Positions 52,892 to 61,868 are shown, counted from the first letter of the stretch. The stretch: 64,000 nt of DNA from JANQIO01 sp036351375 (GCA_036351375.1 JAZBOY010000058.1:1-64000); one strand, 5' to 3'. Notes: generated by a model from the letters alone, not told the origin. Numbers and translations: made by a program.

Positions 52892-53075
52892 GGCGCCGTC
52901 AACCGGGCCGTTTCCGAAACCTTCAGGACGCGCTTATCCCGGCACTCATAACTGGATCAAGCGCGAGCACTGTCCGAGTCCCAAAAATCGCGCAGCGATT
53001 TTGGTCGAGTTGCGCAGCGCCCAGTTATGAGTGCCGGGATGCGTCCGTTTCGGAAACGGCCCGGTTGATGGCGCC
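52892..53075 (+). repeat. Structured hairpin element 2 (shares core with element at 52435-52625)
   Basis: Outer arms 52892-52920/53047-53075 (28 of 29 pairs), GGACGC/GCGTCC (52926-52931/53041-53046), ATCCCGGCACTCATAACTGG and its complement (52936-52955/53021-53040, 20 of 20), and an apical stem of the type CCAAAAATCGC-GCA-GCGATTTTGG (52981-53004, one bulged A). Bulges CTTCA (52921-52925) and GCTT (52932-52935) are on the left strand only. Core GTCCGAGTCCC...GCGCAGC...GGTCGAGTT. Arm sequences differ from element 1 but pairing is kept. About 83 bases follow before the peroxidase gene stop. Confidence 0.82.
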
Positions 53076-53158
53076 GGGGATTTGGCGCCAATGCATCGGT
53101 TTCGGACTCCGGGCGGCCAAGGGTGCCGCGCTAGTGGCACGGCACAGCGAAGGAGTGG

Positions 53159-53638
53159 TTAGAGCAGCGCTTCGATGTCGGCTTCGAGTTGGGAGGGTTT
53201 GGTCTGGGGTGCGTAGCGTTTGACGACGTTGCCTTCGCGGTCGACCAGGAACTTGGTGAAGTTCCACTTGATGCGTTCGCTGCCGGCGAGGCCCTTGGCC
53301 TGCTTCTTGAGGTGCTTGTAGAGTGGGTCAGTGCCAGAGCCATTGACCTCGATCTTGCCCATCATCGGGAAAGAGACCCCGTAGTTGAGCTGGCAGAACT
53401 CCTGAATTTCCTCATTGCTGCCCGGGTCCTGGCTGCCGAACTGGTTGCAGGGGAAGCCGAGTATCTCAAGGCCGCTGTCGCGGTATTTCTCGTAGAGCTC
53501 TTCCAGGCCCGCGAACTGCGGGGTGAAGCCGCACTTGGAGGCAGTGTTGACGATCAGCAGCACCTTGCCGCGATACTGTTCCAGTGGCAGGTCTTTACCA
53601 GCTGTTGTGGTAGCGCTGAAGTCGAATACGTTGCCCAT
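53159..53638 (-). CDS. Glutathione peroxidase (Cys type)
   Basis: 159 residues. Thioredoxin fold with the peroxidatic Cys in IVNTASKCGFTPQ, the Gln of the catalytic tetrad in FPCNQFGSQDPGSNEEI and the Trp/Asn in IKWNFTKFLVDREG. No selenocysteine codon. Members often use thioredoxin rather than glutathione and reduce lipid and organic hydroperoxides. It starts one base past the desaturase stop, so the two are an operon: making unsaturated lipids and repairing their peroxides is a sensible pairing. Confidence 0.93.
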   Translation of the reverse strand: MGNVFDFSATTTAGKDLPLEQYRGKVLLIVNTASKCGFTPQFAGLEELYEKYRDSGLEILGFPCNQFGSQDPGSNEEIQEFCQLNYGVSFPMMGKIEVNGSGTDPLYKHLKKQAKGLAGSERIKWNFTKFLVDREGNVVKRYAPQTKPSQLEADIEALL

Positions 53639-53639
53639 A

Positions 53640-54812
53640 TCAGGCTACCTGTAGCTGGAGCATGAGAATTTCCACGCGCTTGCGCTGCATCTTCAGGGAG
53701 TACTCCAGTTCCCTGAGGCGAGTGCGCACCGCGGCGCGCTCCCACTGCACCAGCAGCCGGTCACGCTTCTCGGCGAAGGCGTCGCCCAGCTCGCCCTTGC
53801 GACGCTCATAGCGCTGGGCCTGCAGTTCCTTCCAACGGTTGAGCGCATCGACAAACAGCTGGTATTCCGCTTCCAGCTTCTCGCGCATGGGCTGCGGCGT
53901 GTCGGCCTGCTCGAGTTGGTCGCGCGCCTGCTTGAAGCGCATGGCGAGAATGGACTGCTGGATCTTGAAGTTGGGCACCCGGTTGAGCTTGCTGGCCAGG
54001 CCCAGCCAGGCACACAGGCTGATCAGCCACTTGGTCGGGTCCCACTGGTACCAGCGCACGCCGTTGCGGTAGTCAGACTGAAAGATGTGATGGAAATTGT
54101 GGTAGCCCTCGCCGTAGGTCAGGAAGGCGAGGAAACCGTTGTCCCGGGCGCTGTTCTCATCGGTGTAGGGCTGGCTGCCCCAGTAGTGCGCCAGTGAGTT
54201 GATGAAGAAGGTAACGTGGTGGTTCAGCACCAGCCTGGCAAGGCCCACCAGCAGCAGGCCGCCGATCACGTCGCCGGCCCACCAGCCCACCAGCAGCGGC
54301 AGGCCGACATTCATGATGACGGTCAGAAGCACGTAGTTGCGGTGCTGCCACATCACGATCGGGTCGCGCTGCAGGTCCGGTGAGTTGCTGAAGTCTTCTT
54401 CATTGGTGTGGTACTCGCGCAGCATCCAGCCCATGTGGGAATACCACAGGCCGCGGCCGGCGGAGTAGGGGTCGCGCTGGTTGTCGTCCACATGCCGGTG
54501 ATGGCGGCGATGGTCCGAGCCCCAGACCAGTATGCTGTTTTGCAGCGCGCCGGCGCCCCACAGGGCGAAAAATACTTTCAGGATGGGGTGCGCCTGGTAG
54601 GCGTTATGGGACCAGAGTCGGTGGTAGCCGGCGGTAATCGACAGGCCGTTCAGGTAGAGGAACAGCAGTGCCATCCACCACAGGGTGGCGCTGTAGCCGT
54701 GATAGATGCCCCACAGGGGCACCAGCACCAGTCCTGCCAGCGGCAGTGCCACAAACAGGGCAACGTTGATCGGGGTCAGCGGGGGCTTTTCCGGTGAAGG
54801 GGTCTGGTCCAT
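53640..54812 (-). CDS. Acyl-CoA delta-9 fatty acid desaturase with C-terminal coiled coil
   Basis: 390 residues. Four membrane helices and the three His boxes: HRLWSH, HRRHH (SDHRRHHRHVDD) and HNFHH (YHNFHHIF), plus the Asn-His region NSLAHYWG. This is the stearoyl-CoA desaturase type that introduces a double bond into saturated acyl chains at the cytosolic face of the membrane. The last 100 residues (from MRFKQARDQLEQAD) are highly charged and helical, a coiled-coil tail seen in gammaproteobacterial homologues. A TATACT -10-like hexamer is on the minus strand at 54861-54866. Upstream 54813-55064 shows no gene. Confidence 0.93.
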   Translation of the reverse strand: MDQTPSPEKPPLTPINVALFVALPLAGLVLVPLWGIYHGYSATLWWMALLFLYLNGLSITAGYHRLWSHNAYQAHPILKVFFALWGAGALQNSILVWGSDHRRHHRHVDDNQRDPYSAGRGLWYSHMGWMLREYHTNEEDFSNSPDLQRDPIVMWQHRNYVLLTVIMNVGLPLLVGWWAGDVIGGLLLVGLARLVLNHHVTFFINSLAHYWGSQPYTDENSARDNGFLAFLTYGEGYHNFHHIFQSDYRNGVRWYQWDPTKWLISLCAWLGLASKLNRVPNFKIQQSILAMRFKQARDQLEQADTPQPMREKLEAEYQLFVDALNRWKELQAQRYERRKGELGDAFAEKRDRLLVQWERAAVRTRLRELEYSLKMQRKRVEILMLQLQVA

Positions 54813-55064
54813 GAACCTTGCGTCCTTTCTGTGTCTAACTCTGCACCACAGGCTCGCTCCAGTATAGATCGATCATCCCCATACTCACGGTTTTCGCAGT
54901 ATTGAAAGCTCAAACTGTGAAGCAGTTGGTGGATATTGATCTAATGCGCGAGGGAAAGTGGTATAAAACGAACCCGGATAATACCGCGTATGCACCGGCT
55001 ATCGCCACAGGCCCGGAACAGGGTGTAATGCGCTTCGACAGTTGCACCTTTTAACATTCCCGCT

Positions 55065-56420
55065 ATGGCACAGGCTGTATTCCTACAGGGCTCCACCCTT
55101 CGCCACGTGGTCAAGATGACCACGGCCGGCGCGGTAGGGCTGGTCGCCATGTTCACCGTCGACCTGGTGGACATGTATTTCCTGAGCCTGCTCGGCGAGC
55201 AGGAACTTGCTGCCGCGGTGGGGTACGGCGGAACCCTGCTGTTCTTCCTGACCGCGGTCAGCATTGGCCTGCAGATCAGCATGGGGGCGCTGGTGTCACG
55301 TGCGGAGGGATCTTTCCGGCGCGATCTTGCCGGTCGCTACTGCAGCAACATCCTGATTTTCAGCGGCACCGCGGCGGCGCTGATCAGCGGCATCGGCTTC
55401 CTCTACCTGCCCGAACTGCTCTCCCTGCTGGGCGCCTCCGGCAAGACCCACGAGTACGCCCTGGCCTACAGCCGCATCATTATTCCCAATACGGTAGTGC
55501 TGGCGCTCGGCATGTGCGCGGCTAATGCAGCGCGGGCGCTGGGCGACGCCCGGCGTTCGATGTATGCCACCCTGGGAGGGTCGGCGGTGAATGCCATCCT
55601 CGATCCCATCCTCATCTTCGGTTTTGGCTGGGGCATCGAGGGAGCAGCCGCTGCCTCGGTGGCATCGCGCTGGGTGATGATGTTCATTTCCTTCAATGCC
55701 ATCTTCCGTGTACACCAGTTGCCCACACCCACTCGCCTGAGCTGGCTTCGGGAAGACATGGGCGCGATTATCGGGGTGGCGGGTCCCGCCATGCTGACCA
55801 ACCTGGCAACGCCCATTGGCGCCAGCTTCGTGTTGCGCACTATGTCCCAGTACGGCGACAGCGCGGTGGCGGGCGCTGCCATCATGGGGCGTATCTGGCC
55901 GGTGGCGTTCGCGGCAGTGTTTGCGCTGTCCGGGGCAATCGGGCCCATCATCGGCCAGAATGCCGGTGCCCTGCAGTATGACCGCGTGCGACGCGCGCTG
56001 CTGGACGCCCTGCTGTGCAATCTCGCGTACGTGCTGCTGGTCTGGCTGATCCTGTGGTCGAGCCAGGACCTGATCGTCTCCGTATTCAATGCCAGCGGCG
56101 ATGCCGAGTACCTGATTCGCTTCGCGGTCACCTGGCTGGTGGGCGCCTATATCTTCAGCGGCATGCTGTTCGTGGCCAATGCCAGCTTCAACAACCTGCA
56201 TCGCGCTCACCTGGCCACCCTGTTCAATTTTGGCCGGGCGCTGCTGGGCACCATTCCCTGCGTCTACCTGGGCTCCCAGTGGTTTGACGCACCGGGAGTG
56301 ATGGCGGGCGAGGCAGTGGGTGCCGTGGTATTCGGTAGCCTCGCCTTCATCGCGGTGCTGTGGCAGGTGCGGGAGCTGGGCCAGCGCTGCGCCGGCAGCG
56401 CCCAACCCCAGCAGGCCTAG
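55065..56420 (+). CDS. MATE-family efflux transporter
   Basis: 451 residues with twelve hydrophobic segments in two symmetric halves. Early residues TVDLVDMYFLSLLGEQELAAAVGYGGTLLFFLTAVSIGL carry the conserved MATE helix 1 Asp and the LG..ELAA signature, repeated in the second half (PIGASFVLRTMSQYGDSAVAGAAIMGRIWPVAFAAVFALSGAIGPIIGQNAGA). It exports drugs or metabolites in exchange for Na+ or H+; the substrate is unknown. No clear ribosome binding site. Divergent from the desaturase. Confidence 0.92.
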   Translation: MAQAVFLQGSTLRHVVKMTTAGAVGLVAMFTVDLVDMYFLSLLGEQELAAAVGYGGTLLFFLTAVSIGLQISMGALVSRAEGSFRRDLAGRYCSNILIFSGTAAALISGIGFLYLPELLSLLGASGKTHEYALAYSRIIIPNTVVLALGMCAANAARALGDARRSMYATLGGSAVNAILDPILIFGFGWGIEGAAAASVASRWVMMFISFNAIFRVHQLPTPTRLSWLREDMGAIIGVAGPAMLTNLATPIGASFVLRTMSQYGDSAVAGAAIMGRIWPVAFAAVFALSGAIGPIIGQNAGALQYDRVRRALLDALLCNLAYVLLVWLILWSSQDLIVSVFNASGDAEYLIRFAVTWLVGAYIFSGMLFVANASFNNLHRAHLATLFNFGRALLGTIPCVYLGSQWFDAPGVMAGEAVGAVVFGSLAFIAVLWQVRELGQRCAGSAQPQQA

Positions 56421-56453
56421 CTGCTACACTGGTGGCCTCACAGGAGGTGTTCC

Positions 56454-57557
56454 ATGAATCGATTTTGCATAGCGCTGGCACTGCTGCTGGCAACGTTCCA
56501 GGTATCCGCGCAGACGGCGCAAGTCCCGGAGGTGCTGCAGGGCCTGGGCCTGCGTGAGCACCAGGTGGCCAGCCGCGATATGCCGGGTTGGGCGCCGCCG
56601 AAGAAAGTTGTGGTACGCAATGTCTTCGGTGATTCCAGCGCGGCCCTGCGCAGCGTCGCTCCCGACGTGGAAATTGTTGCCGTCGACAGCCTGGACGCTG
56701 CCCGCGCCGCGATGCCGGGCGCGCAGGTGTTGATCGGCTACTGCAGCCAGGACCTGTTTGATGCGGCCGATGAACTGCACTGGGTACAGGTCTATTTTGC
56801 CGGCGTCGAGAACTGCGTTGGGCTGCCGGCATTCGCCGGCAGCGACCGGCTGCTGACCAACGGCCAGCGCCTGGGCAGCCCGACCCTGGCCGATCATGCC
56901 ATCGCGCTGATGATGGCGCAGACCCGCGGCCTGGCCGGTCATATCATTTCCCAGCAGCGCGGTGCCTGGGAGCCGAACTGGGACCAGCCGCCACCGCCCA
57001 TGGGGGAGGTGGCGGGCAATACGCTGCTGGTGGTCGGCCTGGGAGGTATCGGCACCCAGGTGGCCAAGCGGGCCCACGGGCTGGGCATGCGGGTGATTGC
57101 CACCCGCAACAGCCGCCGTGAGGGTCCCGATTATGTCGACTACGTGGGCCTCGCGGACGAGGTCTGGGAGCTGGCGAAGCAGGCCGACGTGGTGGTGAAC
57201 GCGGCGCCGCTGACGGACAGCACCCGGGGCCTGTTCGATGAAAAATTCTTCAAGGCCATGAAGCCCACCGCCTACTTCATCAGCGTCGGGCGCGGCAAGA
57301 GCACGGTTACGGCAGATCTCATCAAGGCGCTGGAAACCGGCCAGATTGCCGGGGCCGCGCTGGATGTCACCGACCCGGAGCCGCTGCCGGAGGGGCACCC
57401 GCTGTGGACTGCTCCCAACCTGATCATCACACCCCATGTCGCGGGCCGCTCGCAAGAGGCCCTCGGTCGCATCCAGGCGCTGGTGGCAGAGAATCTGCGC
57501 CGCTACGTGGCGGGAGAGCCGCTGCTGTCGGTGGTCAATATCGAGCGCGGTTACTAA
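56454..57557 (+). CDS. D-2-hydroxyacid dehydrogenase with signal peptide
   Basis: 367 residues with a near-perfect AGGAGGTG ribosome binding site. The N-terminus MNRFCIALALLLATFQVSA|Q is a normal Sec signal peptide, so the enzyme is predicted to be periplasmic, which is unusual for a NAD(P)-dependent protein. The dehydrogenase is complete: NAD-binding GLGGIGTQVAKRAHGLGMRVIATRNS, catalytic Arg in SVGRGK, Glu in DVTDPEPLPEGHPLW and His in ITPHVAGRS. Substrate unknown. No twin-arginine motif is present. Convergent with the PuuA-like gene. Confidence 0.87.
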   Translation: MNRFCIALALLLATFQVSAQTAQVPEVLQGLGLREHQVASRDMPGWAPPKKVVVRNVFGDSSAALRSVAPDVEIVAVDSLDAARAAMPGAQVLIGYCSQDLFDAADELHWVQVYFAGVENCVGLPAFAGSDRLLTNGQRLGSPTLADHAIALMMAQTRGLAGHIISQQRGAWEPNWDQPPPPMGEVAGNTLLVVGLGGIGTQVAKRAHGLGMRVIATRNSRREGPDYVDYVGLADEVWELAKQADVVVNAAPLTDSTRGLFDEKFFKAMKPTAYFISVGRGKSTVTADLIKALETGQIAGAALDVTDPEPLPEGHPLWTAPNLIITPHVAGRSQEALGRIQALVAENLRRYVAGEPLLSVVNIERGY

Positions 57558-57579
57558 CCAGGGACGGGTGAGAGCAGGC

Positions 57580-58923
57580 CTACAAGCGCTCCAGATACGA
57601 GGTGTACTCGAGCTCGCTGATGCGGGCGCGGAACTCGGCGTTTTCCTGGGCCTTGCTCAGGGAATAAATGCGCTGCAGCTCCTTGCCCAGGTTGCGGGCG
57701 ATAAAGTCGGAGTCCTGGAATAGCTGGATGGCTTCCGGCAGGTAAAGCGGCAGCAGTTTACCGGCCTGCACATAGCCGTCTCCCTGTATCGGTTCGCCGG
57801 GGTCCGATTGCTGGGCGATGCCTTCGATAATGCCCGACAGCAGTGCTGCATAGACCAGGTAGGGGTTGGCGTCGGCGCCGGCGACCCGCAGCTCCAGCCG
57901 GCGGGCGCTGGATTTGCCGGCCGGGATGCGTACCGACACGGTGCGGTTGTCATAGCCCCAGCAGGGTGAAGTGGGGGCGTGGGCCCCGGGCTGGAAGCGC
58001 CGGTAGGAATTGAAGTTCGGCGCATAGATGGCCATGGACTCGCCCATGTACTGCATGCAGCCCGCCACCGCGTGGCGCATCAGCTCGGTGCCGCGCTCGG
58101 TGCCGTCATCGAAGATGTTGCGCTCCTGCTCGTCCAGCACGCTGCAATGCACGTGCATGCCGTTGCCGGCCTCGTTTTCAAATGGTTTGGCCATGAAGCT
58201 GGCGATAAAGCCGTGCCGCGCGGCCACGCCTTTCACCAGCCGCTTGATCATCTGGATCTGGTCGGCCGCCAGCACCGGGTTGTCGATGTGCTGCATGTTG
58301 ATTTCGTACTGGGAAGGAGCGGATTCCTTGACGATCCCGTCGAAGGGGATGTGCTGGATTTCGCAGGCCTCGCGAATTTCCTTGAGCATGGCGGCGTTGG
58401 CCTGCAGCACGTCGACGCCGTAGGTATTGCCGCCGATGGGCTCGTGGCCTGCCGGCACCGGGCAGCTGTGGCGGATGCCGCGGCGGTCGTAGTGCACCAG
58501 GCTGAATTCCAGCTCGGCGGCCACAACCGGCCGCCAGCCGGCATTGTGAAAGCGACCCAGCACCTGGCGGAGGACGTTGCGGGGGTCGCCGAGGTAGGGC
58601 TCCCCGTCTCCGCTGTAGAGCGACAACATCACCTGGCCATAGCTGTCATCGCTGGCCCAGGGTGTGGGCAGCAGGCTGCCTTCGATGGGCCTGCAGACCC
58701 CGTCGGCATCTCCCGACTCGAATACCAGTTCCTCGACGTCCCGACCCCAGATATCAAGGCTCAGGGCAGTCATCGGCAGCTTGAACTCTCCCTGGAAAAC
58801 CTTCTCGAGTTTGTGGCGTGGCAGCCACTTCCCCCGCATGACACCATTGCAGTCCGGCAACAGTGCTTCGATGGTAGTGATATCGGGGTAGGTGCGAAGG
58901 AACCAGTCTGCTTCAACAGACAT
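57580..58923 (-). CDS. Glutamine synthetase family protein, probable gamma-glutamylpolyamine synthetase (PuuA-like)
   Basis: 447 residues. Glutamine synthetase fold with the ATP/metal region AAELEFSLVHY, the KESAPSQYEINMQHIDNP segment, FMAKPFENEAGNGMHVHCSV and GKSSARRLELRVAGADANPYL. The replacement of the GlnA-type pattern by SQYEIN, and the gene context, point to a gamma-glutamylputrescine/polyamine synthetase rather than GlnA. It would attach glutamate to putrescine, the first step of the Puu route. Downstream on the minus strand of the LuxR gene, near a SpuC-like aminotransferase. Confidence 0.87.
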   Translation of the reverse strand: MSVEADWFLRTYPDITTIEALLPDCNGVMRGKWLPRHKLEKVFQGEFKLPMTALSLDIWGRDVEELVFESGDADGVCRPIEGSLLPTPWASDDSYGQVMLSLYSGDGEPYLGDPRNVLRQVLGRFHNAGWRPVVAAELEFSLVHYDRRGIRHSCPVPAGHEPIGGNTYGVDVLQANAAMLKEIREACEIQHIPFDGIVKESAPSQYEINMQHIDNPVLAADQIQMIKRLVKGVAARHGFIASFMAKPFENEAGNGMHVHCSVLDEQERNIFDDGTERGTELMRHAVAGCMQYMGESMAIYAPNFNSYRRFQPGAHAPTSPCWGYDNRTVSVRIPAGKSSARRLELRVAGADANPYLVYAALLSGIIEGIAQQSDPGEPIQGDGYVQAGKLLPLYLPEAIQLFQDSDFIARNLGKELQRIYSLSKAQENAEFRARISELEYTSYLERL

Positions 58924-58996
58924 TTAGCGCACGTACCTTTACCAGCAAACCCTGATGTTCCCGACGGCGCAAATTACTGGCAATACCCCACAAGGG

Positions 58997-59863
58997 TCAG
59001 GCGCCCCCGCCGCGCGCGGCTGTCGGGGCCATCAGGAACTGCAGCGGATCACCGACACCGGCTTCCCCGAGGTAGGGCAAAGTGGCGATGAACAGGGAGA
59101 ACAGGTCAGCCTGGGAGCTGACATCGAGCTTGCGATAGATACTCTTGCGGTGGCGGCGCAGGGTCTCCAGGGCGATGCCAAGCTTGTCGGCCGAGGCCTG
59201 GCTGGAGTAGCCCCGCAGCATGAGCTCCAGCACCGCCTTCTCTCGCGGTGAGAGCAGGGACACGCCGAACATTCTGAATGCGTGGTCAATAGCCTCGCCG
59301 ATATCCGGCCCCAGCATGTAGCGCTGGCTGAAATCCGCTACCTGGCTGTGGCTGCGGAGCAGGGCGGAAACCGGCGCCGAGAGCGCCTTGAGAAACTCGT
59401 GTTCGTCGTCCGAGAAACGCCCGCGACCGTTCTTGCGCATCAGGCTGATATTGATTACACCGCCGTCCACCAGACGGGCCAGGAAGATCACCTCGTCCTC
59501 GGTGGCGGTCTCCCGGTAGTAGTTGGTGTAGTAGTTGCTGGCTTCCAGGTCGCCCTCGTACAGCTCGTGGAGTCGGTAGAAGCGGCCCCGCGGCTGGTTC
59601 ATCGACAGCTGGTAAAAGGGATCATCCTGGTAGGGGCCTTCCAGGTACAGGTCGACCTGGGACGCCACTGCGTTGTCGGGAATTTCATGGTAGATGCACT
59701 GGGGCGGCAGCTCCGTGTGATAGAGCCACACCTGCGGGTAGTCGACGCGGATGTCCCGGCAGATCGCCTTGATGATGGCGGGGAAAAAGCGCTCTGTGCC
59801 CAGCTCCGAAATCGCCACCGACAGGTCGCGATTCCACCGCGCCAGTTGTTCCCCTCCAGCCAT
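58997..59863 (-). CDS. LuxR-family transcriptional regulator
   Basis: 288 residues. The N-terminal 190 residues look like a GAF/autoinducer-type sensory domain (SVAISELGTERFFPAIIKAICRDIRVDYPQVWLYH). The C-terminal HTH is complete: LLSPREKAVLELMLRGYSSQASADKLGIALETLRRHRKSIYRKLDVSSQADLFSLFI. No receiver domain. Divergent from the aminotransferase gene (105-base gap) and upstream of the PuuA-like gene, so it probably regulates polyamine use in both directions. Ligand unknown. Confidence 0.88.
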   Translation of the reverse strand: MAGGEQLARWNRDLSVAISELGTERFFPAIIKAICRDIRVDYPQVWLYHTELPPQCIYHEIPDNAVASQVDLYLEGPYQDDPFYQLSMNQPRGRFYRLHELYEGDLEASNYYTNYYRETATEDEVIFLARLVDGGVINISLMRKNGRGRFSDDEHEFLKALSAPVSALLRSHSQVADFSQRYMLGPDIGEAIDHAFRMFGVSLLSPREKAVLELMLRGYSSQASADKLGIALETLRRHRKSIYRKLDVSSQADLFSLFIATLPYLGEAGVGDPLQFLMAPTAARGGGA

Positions 59864-59968
59864 ACCCTGAAACGCCTCTACCTAATTCTTGTTAATAGAT
59901 GGGTCATCACGCCTGTGGCACAATCATGGGCAGGCCGGCAACGGCTTGTCAATTTTGTGAGGCATCCC

Positions 59969-61342
59969 ATGACCAGCATCATCCCTGAACGGGCTCGCCA
60001 GGACTGGCAGGCCCTGGACAGCAGTCACTACCTGCATCCCTTTACCGACTTCAAGGAGTTGGCCGCCAAGGGCAGTCGCATCATTACGCGCGCCGAGGGG
60101 CCCTATATCTACGATGCGGAGGGCAGGGAAATACTCGACGGCATGTCGGGTCTGTGGTGCGTCAGCCTGGGCTACGGCCAGGACCGTATCGCCGATGCCG
60201 TGCACCGCCAACTGCAGGAATTGCCCTACTACAACAGTTTCTTCCAGTGTGCCCACCCGCCTGTTATCGAGCTGGCGCGGCGCCTGGTCGAGGTGACGCC
60301 GGACCACATCAACAACTTCTTCTTCACCGCCAGCGGTTCCGAGGCCAACGACACCCAGCTGCGTATCGTTCGACGCTACTGGGACCTGCTGGAGAAGCCC
60401 GCCAAGCGCTACGTCATCAGCCGCAAGAACGGCTATCACGGCTCGACGATTGCCGGCGCCAGCCTCGGTGGCATGGGTTTTATGCACAAGCAGTTCGAAA
60501 CCCTGAGCTATGTCAGCCACGTCGAACAGCCCTACTGGTTCGGTGAGGGCGGCGACCTCGACCCCGAGGAGTTTGGTCGCCAGGCAGCCGCCAGCCTGGA
60601 GCAACGCATCATTGAGCTGGGCGCCGACAATGTCGCCGCCTTTATTGCCGAGCCGGTGCAGGGCGCGGGCGGGGTGATCGTGCCGCCTGACAGCTACTGG
60701 CCCGAAATTCGCCGCATCTGCCAGGAACACGACATCCTGATGATTTCCGACGAGGTCATCTGTGGCTTCGGTCGCCTGGGAGAATGGTTCGGTGCCGACT
60801 ACTACCAGGTGCCGGCAGACCTGATGTCTTTCGCCAAGGCCGTGACCAACGGTTACCAGCCGCTCGGCGGTGTCATGGTGGGCGACCGGGTGGCGGACGT
60901 GATCAAGGCCGATGGCGGCGAGTTCGCCCACGGTTACACCTACTCCGGTCACCCGGCGGCCTGTGCCGCTGCCCTTGCCACCCTCGATCTGCTCCAGGAG
61001 CAGGATATCGTGCGCCAGGTGCGCGATGACAAGGCGCCTTACCTGCAGCAGCGCTGGGCGGAAATGGCCGAACACCCTCTGGTCGGTGAAGCGCGCGGTG
61101 TCGGTTTTGTGGCCGCCATGGAACTGGTGTCCGACAAGGCTACCCGGGCGCGCTTTGATGATGACGGCAGCGCCGGCGCCCTGTGCCGCAACCTGTCGGT
61201 TGAAAGTGGCCTGGTGATGCGCGCTGTCGGTGACACCATGATCATTGCGCCGCCGCTGACCATGACGCACGAGCAGATCGACCAGCTGATTGAAAGGGCG
61301 CAGATGGCGCTGGACAAGACCTGGGCCGCCCTGGGCCGCTGA
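59969..61342 (+). CDS. Putrescine/polyamine:pyruvate aminotransferase-like (SpuC family)
   Basis: 457 residues from the ATG at 59969 (TGAGG upstream); the long open frame 5' of it is not coding. Class III aminotransferase with an N-terminus typical of the omega-aminotransferase subgroup (HYLHPFTDFKELAAKGSRIITRAEGPYIYDAEGREILDGMSGLWCVSLGYG), FFTASGSEANDTQLRIVRRYW, EPVQGAGGVIVPP, DEVICGFGRLGEWFG and the PLP Lys in SFAKAVTNGYQPLGG. It would convert putrescine or another diamine to the aminoaldehyde. Confidence 0.9.
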   Translation: MTSIIPERARQDWQALDSSHYLHPFTDFKELAAKGSRIITRAEGPYIYDAEGREILDGMSGLWCVSLGYGQDRIADAVHRQLQELPYYNSFFQCAHPPVIELARRLVEVTPDHINNFFFTASGSEANDTQLRIVRRYWDLLEKPAKRYVISRKNGYHGSTIAGASLGGMGFMHKQFETLSYVSHVEQPYWFGEGGDLDPEEFGRQAAASLEQRIIELGADNVAAFIAEPVQGAGGVIVPPDSYWPEIRRICQEHDILMISDEVICGFGRLGEWFGADYYQVPADLMSFAKAVTNGYQPLGGVMVGDRVADVIKADGGEFAHGYTYSGHPAACAAALATLDLLQEQDIVRQVRDDKAPYLQQRWAEMAEHPLVGEARGVGFVAAMELVSDKATRARFDDDGSAGALCRNLSVESGLVMRAVGDTMIIAPPLTMTHEQIDQLIERAQMALDKTWAALGR

Positions 61343-61343
61343 T

Positions 61344-61868
61344 TTGTCTGATACCGCGAAGCTGCGACAGGTCAATGTGACCTACGACAAGGCCGAGGAC
61401 CGGCTGTTGCTCAAGGTGTCTACCTCGGACAGCAAGGAGTTCCGGGCCTGGTGCACGCGACGCTACACCCAGGCCCTGATGGAGCAGCTGGAAGCCCTGT
61501 TTGAGTCCGAGGTCGACGAGCAGCAGGTGGTGCCCAAGGAAGCGCGCAAGGAAGTGGCGCGCATGAAGCATGGCGGCGAAGTATCCGAGGAATCCTTCAA
61601 GCAGCCCTACGAGGCAGAGCCGGTCTCCTACCCCCTGGGGGAGGAGGGCGTGCTGCTTACCACCCTGCGTTACAACATCCTCGAAAGCGGCGTGGTGGCG
61701 ATGAACTTCAGCGACCGGGACGGCCAGGGGATGACCCTCAACCTCAATCACAAGCTGCGCCACCAGGTCTACGAGCTGTTTCGGCGCGCCTGCGAGCGGG
61801 CGGCCTGGTTTGAGGCCACGTCCCTGACGGGCGCCACGACACATCCCGATGCGCCGGTGGTGCACTAA
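61344..61868 (+). CDS. Conserved hypothetical protein, TTG start
   Basis: 174 residues if initiated at the TTG at 61344, one base after the aminotransferase stop; no ATG occurs before conserved-looking sequence. The N-terminus KLRQVNVTYDKAEDRLLLKVSTSDSKEFRAWCTRRYTQALMEQLEALF resembles a small family of gammaproteobacterial proteins that begin with an RLLL.V.T.D..E.R.W.TRR motif; I know no function for it. No signal peptide. The rest is beta-rich in appearance (LLTTLRYNILESGVVAMNFSD), then a helical stretch. Coupled to the aminotransferase by position only. Confidence 0.65.
   Translation: MSDTAKLRQVNVTYDKAEDRLLLKVSTSDSKEFRAWCTRRYTQALMEQLEALFESEVDEQQVVPKEARKEVARMKHGGEVSEESFKQPYEAEPVSYPLGEEGVLLTTLRYNILESGVVAMNFSDRDGQGMTLNLNHKLRHQVYELFRRACERAAWFEATSLTGATTHPDAPVVH

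Noticed and set aside
59282..59968. Long N-terminal extension of the SpuC-like aminotransferase
   Set aside because: The segment is antisense to the LuxR gene and is unlike any aminotransferase; the family start is at 59969.
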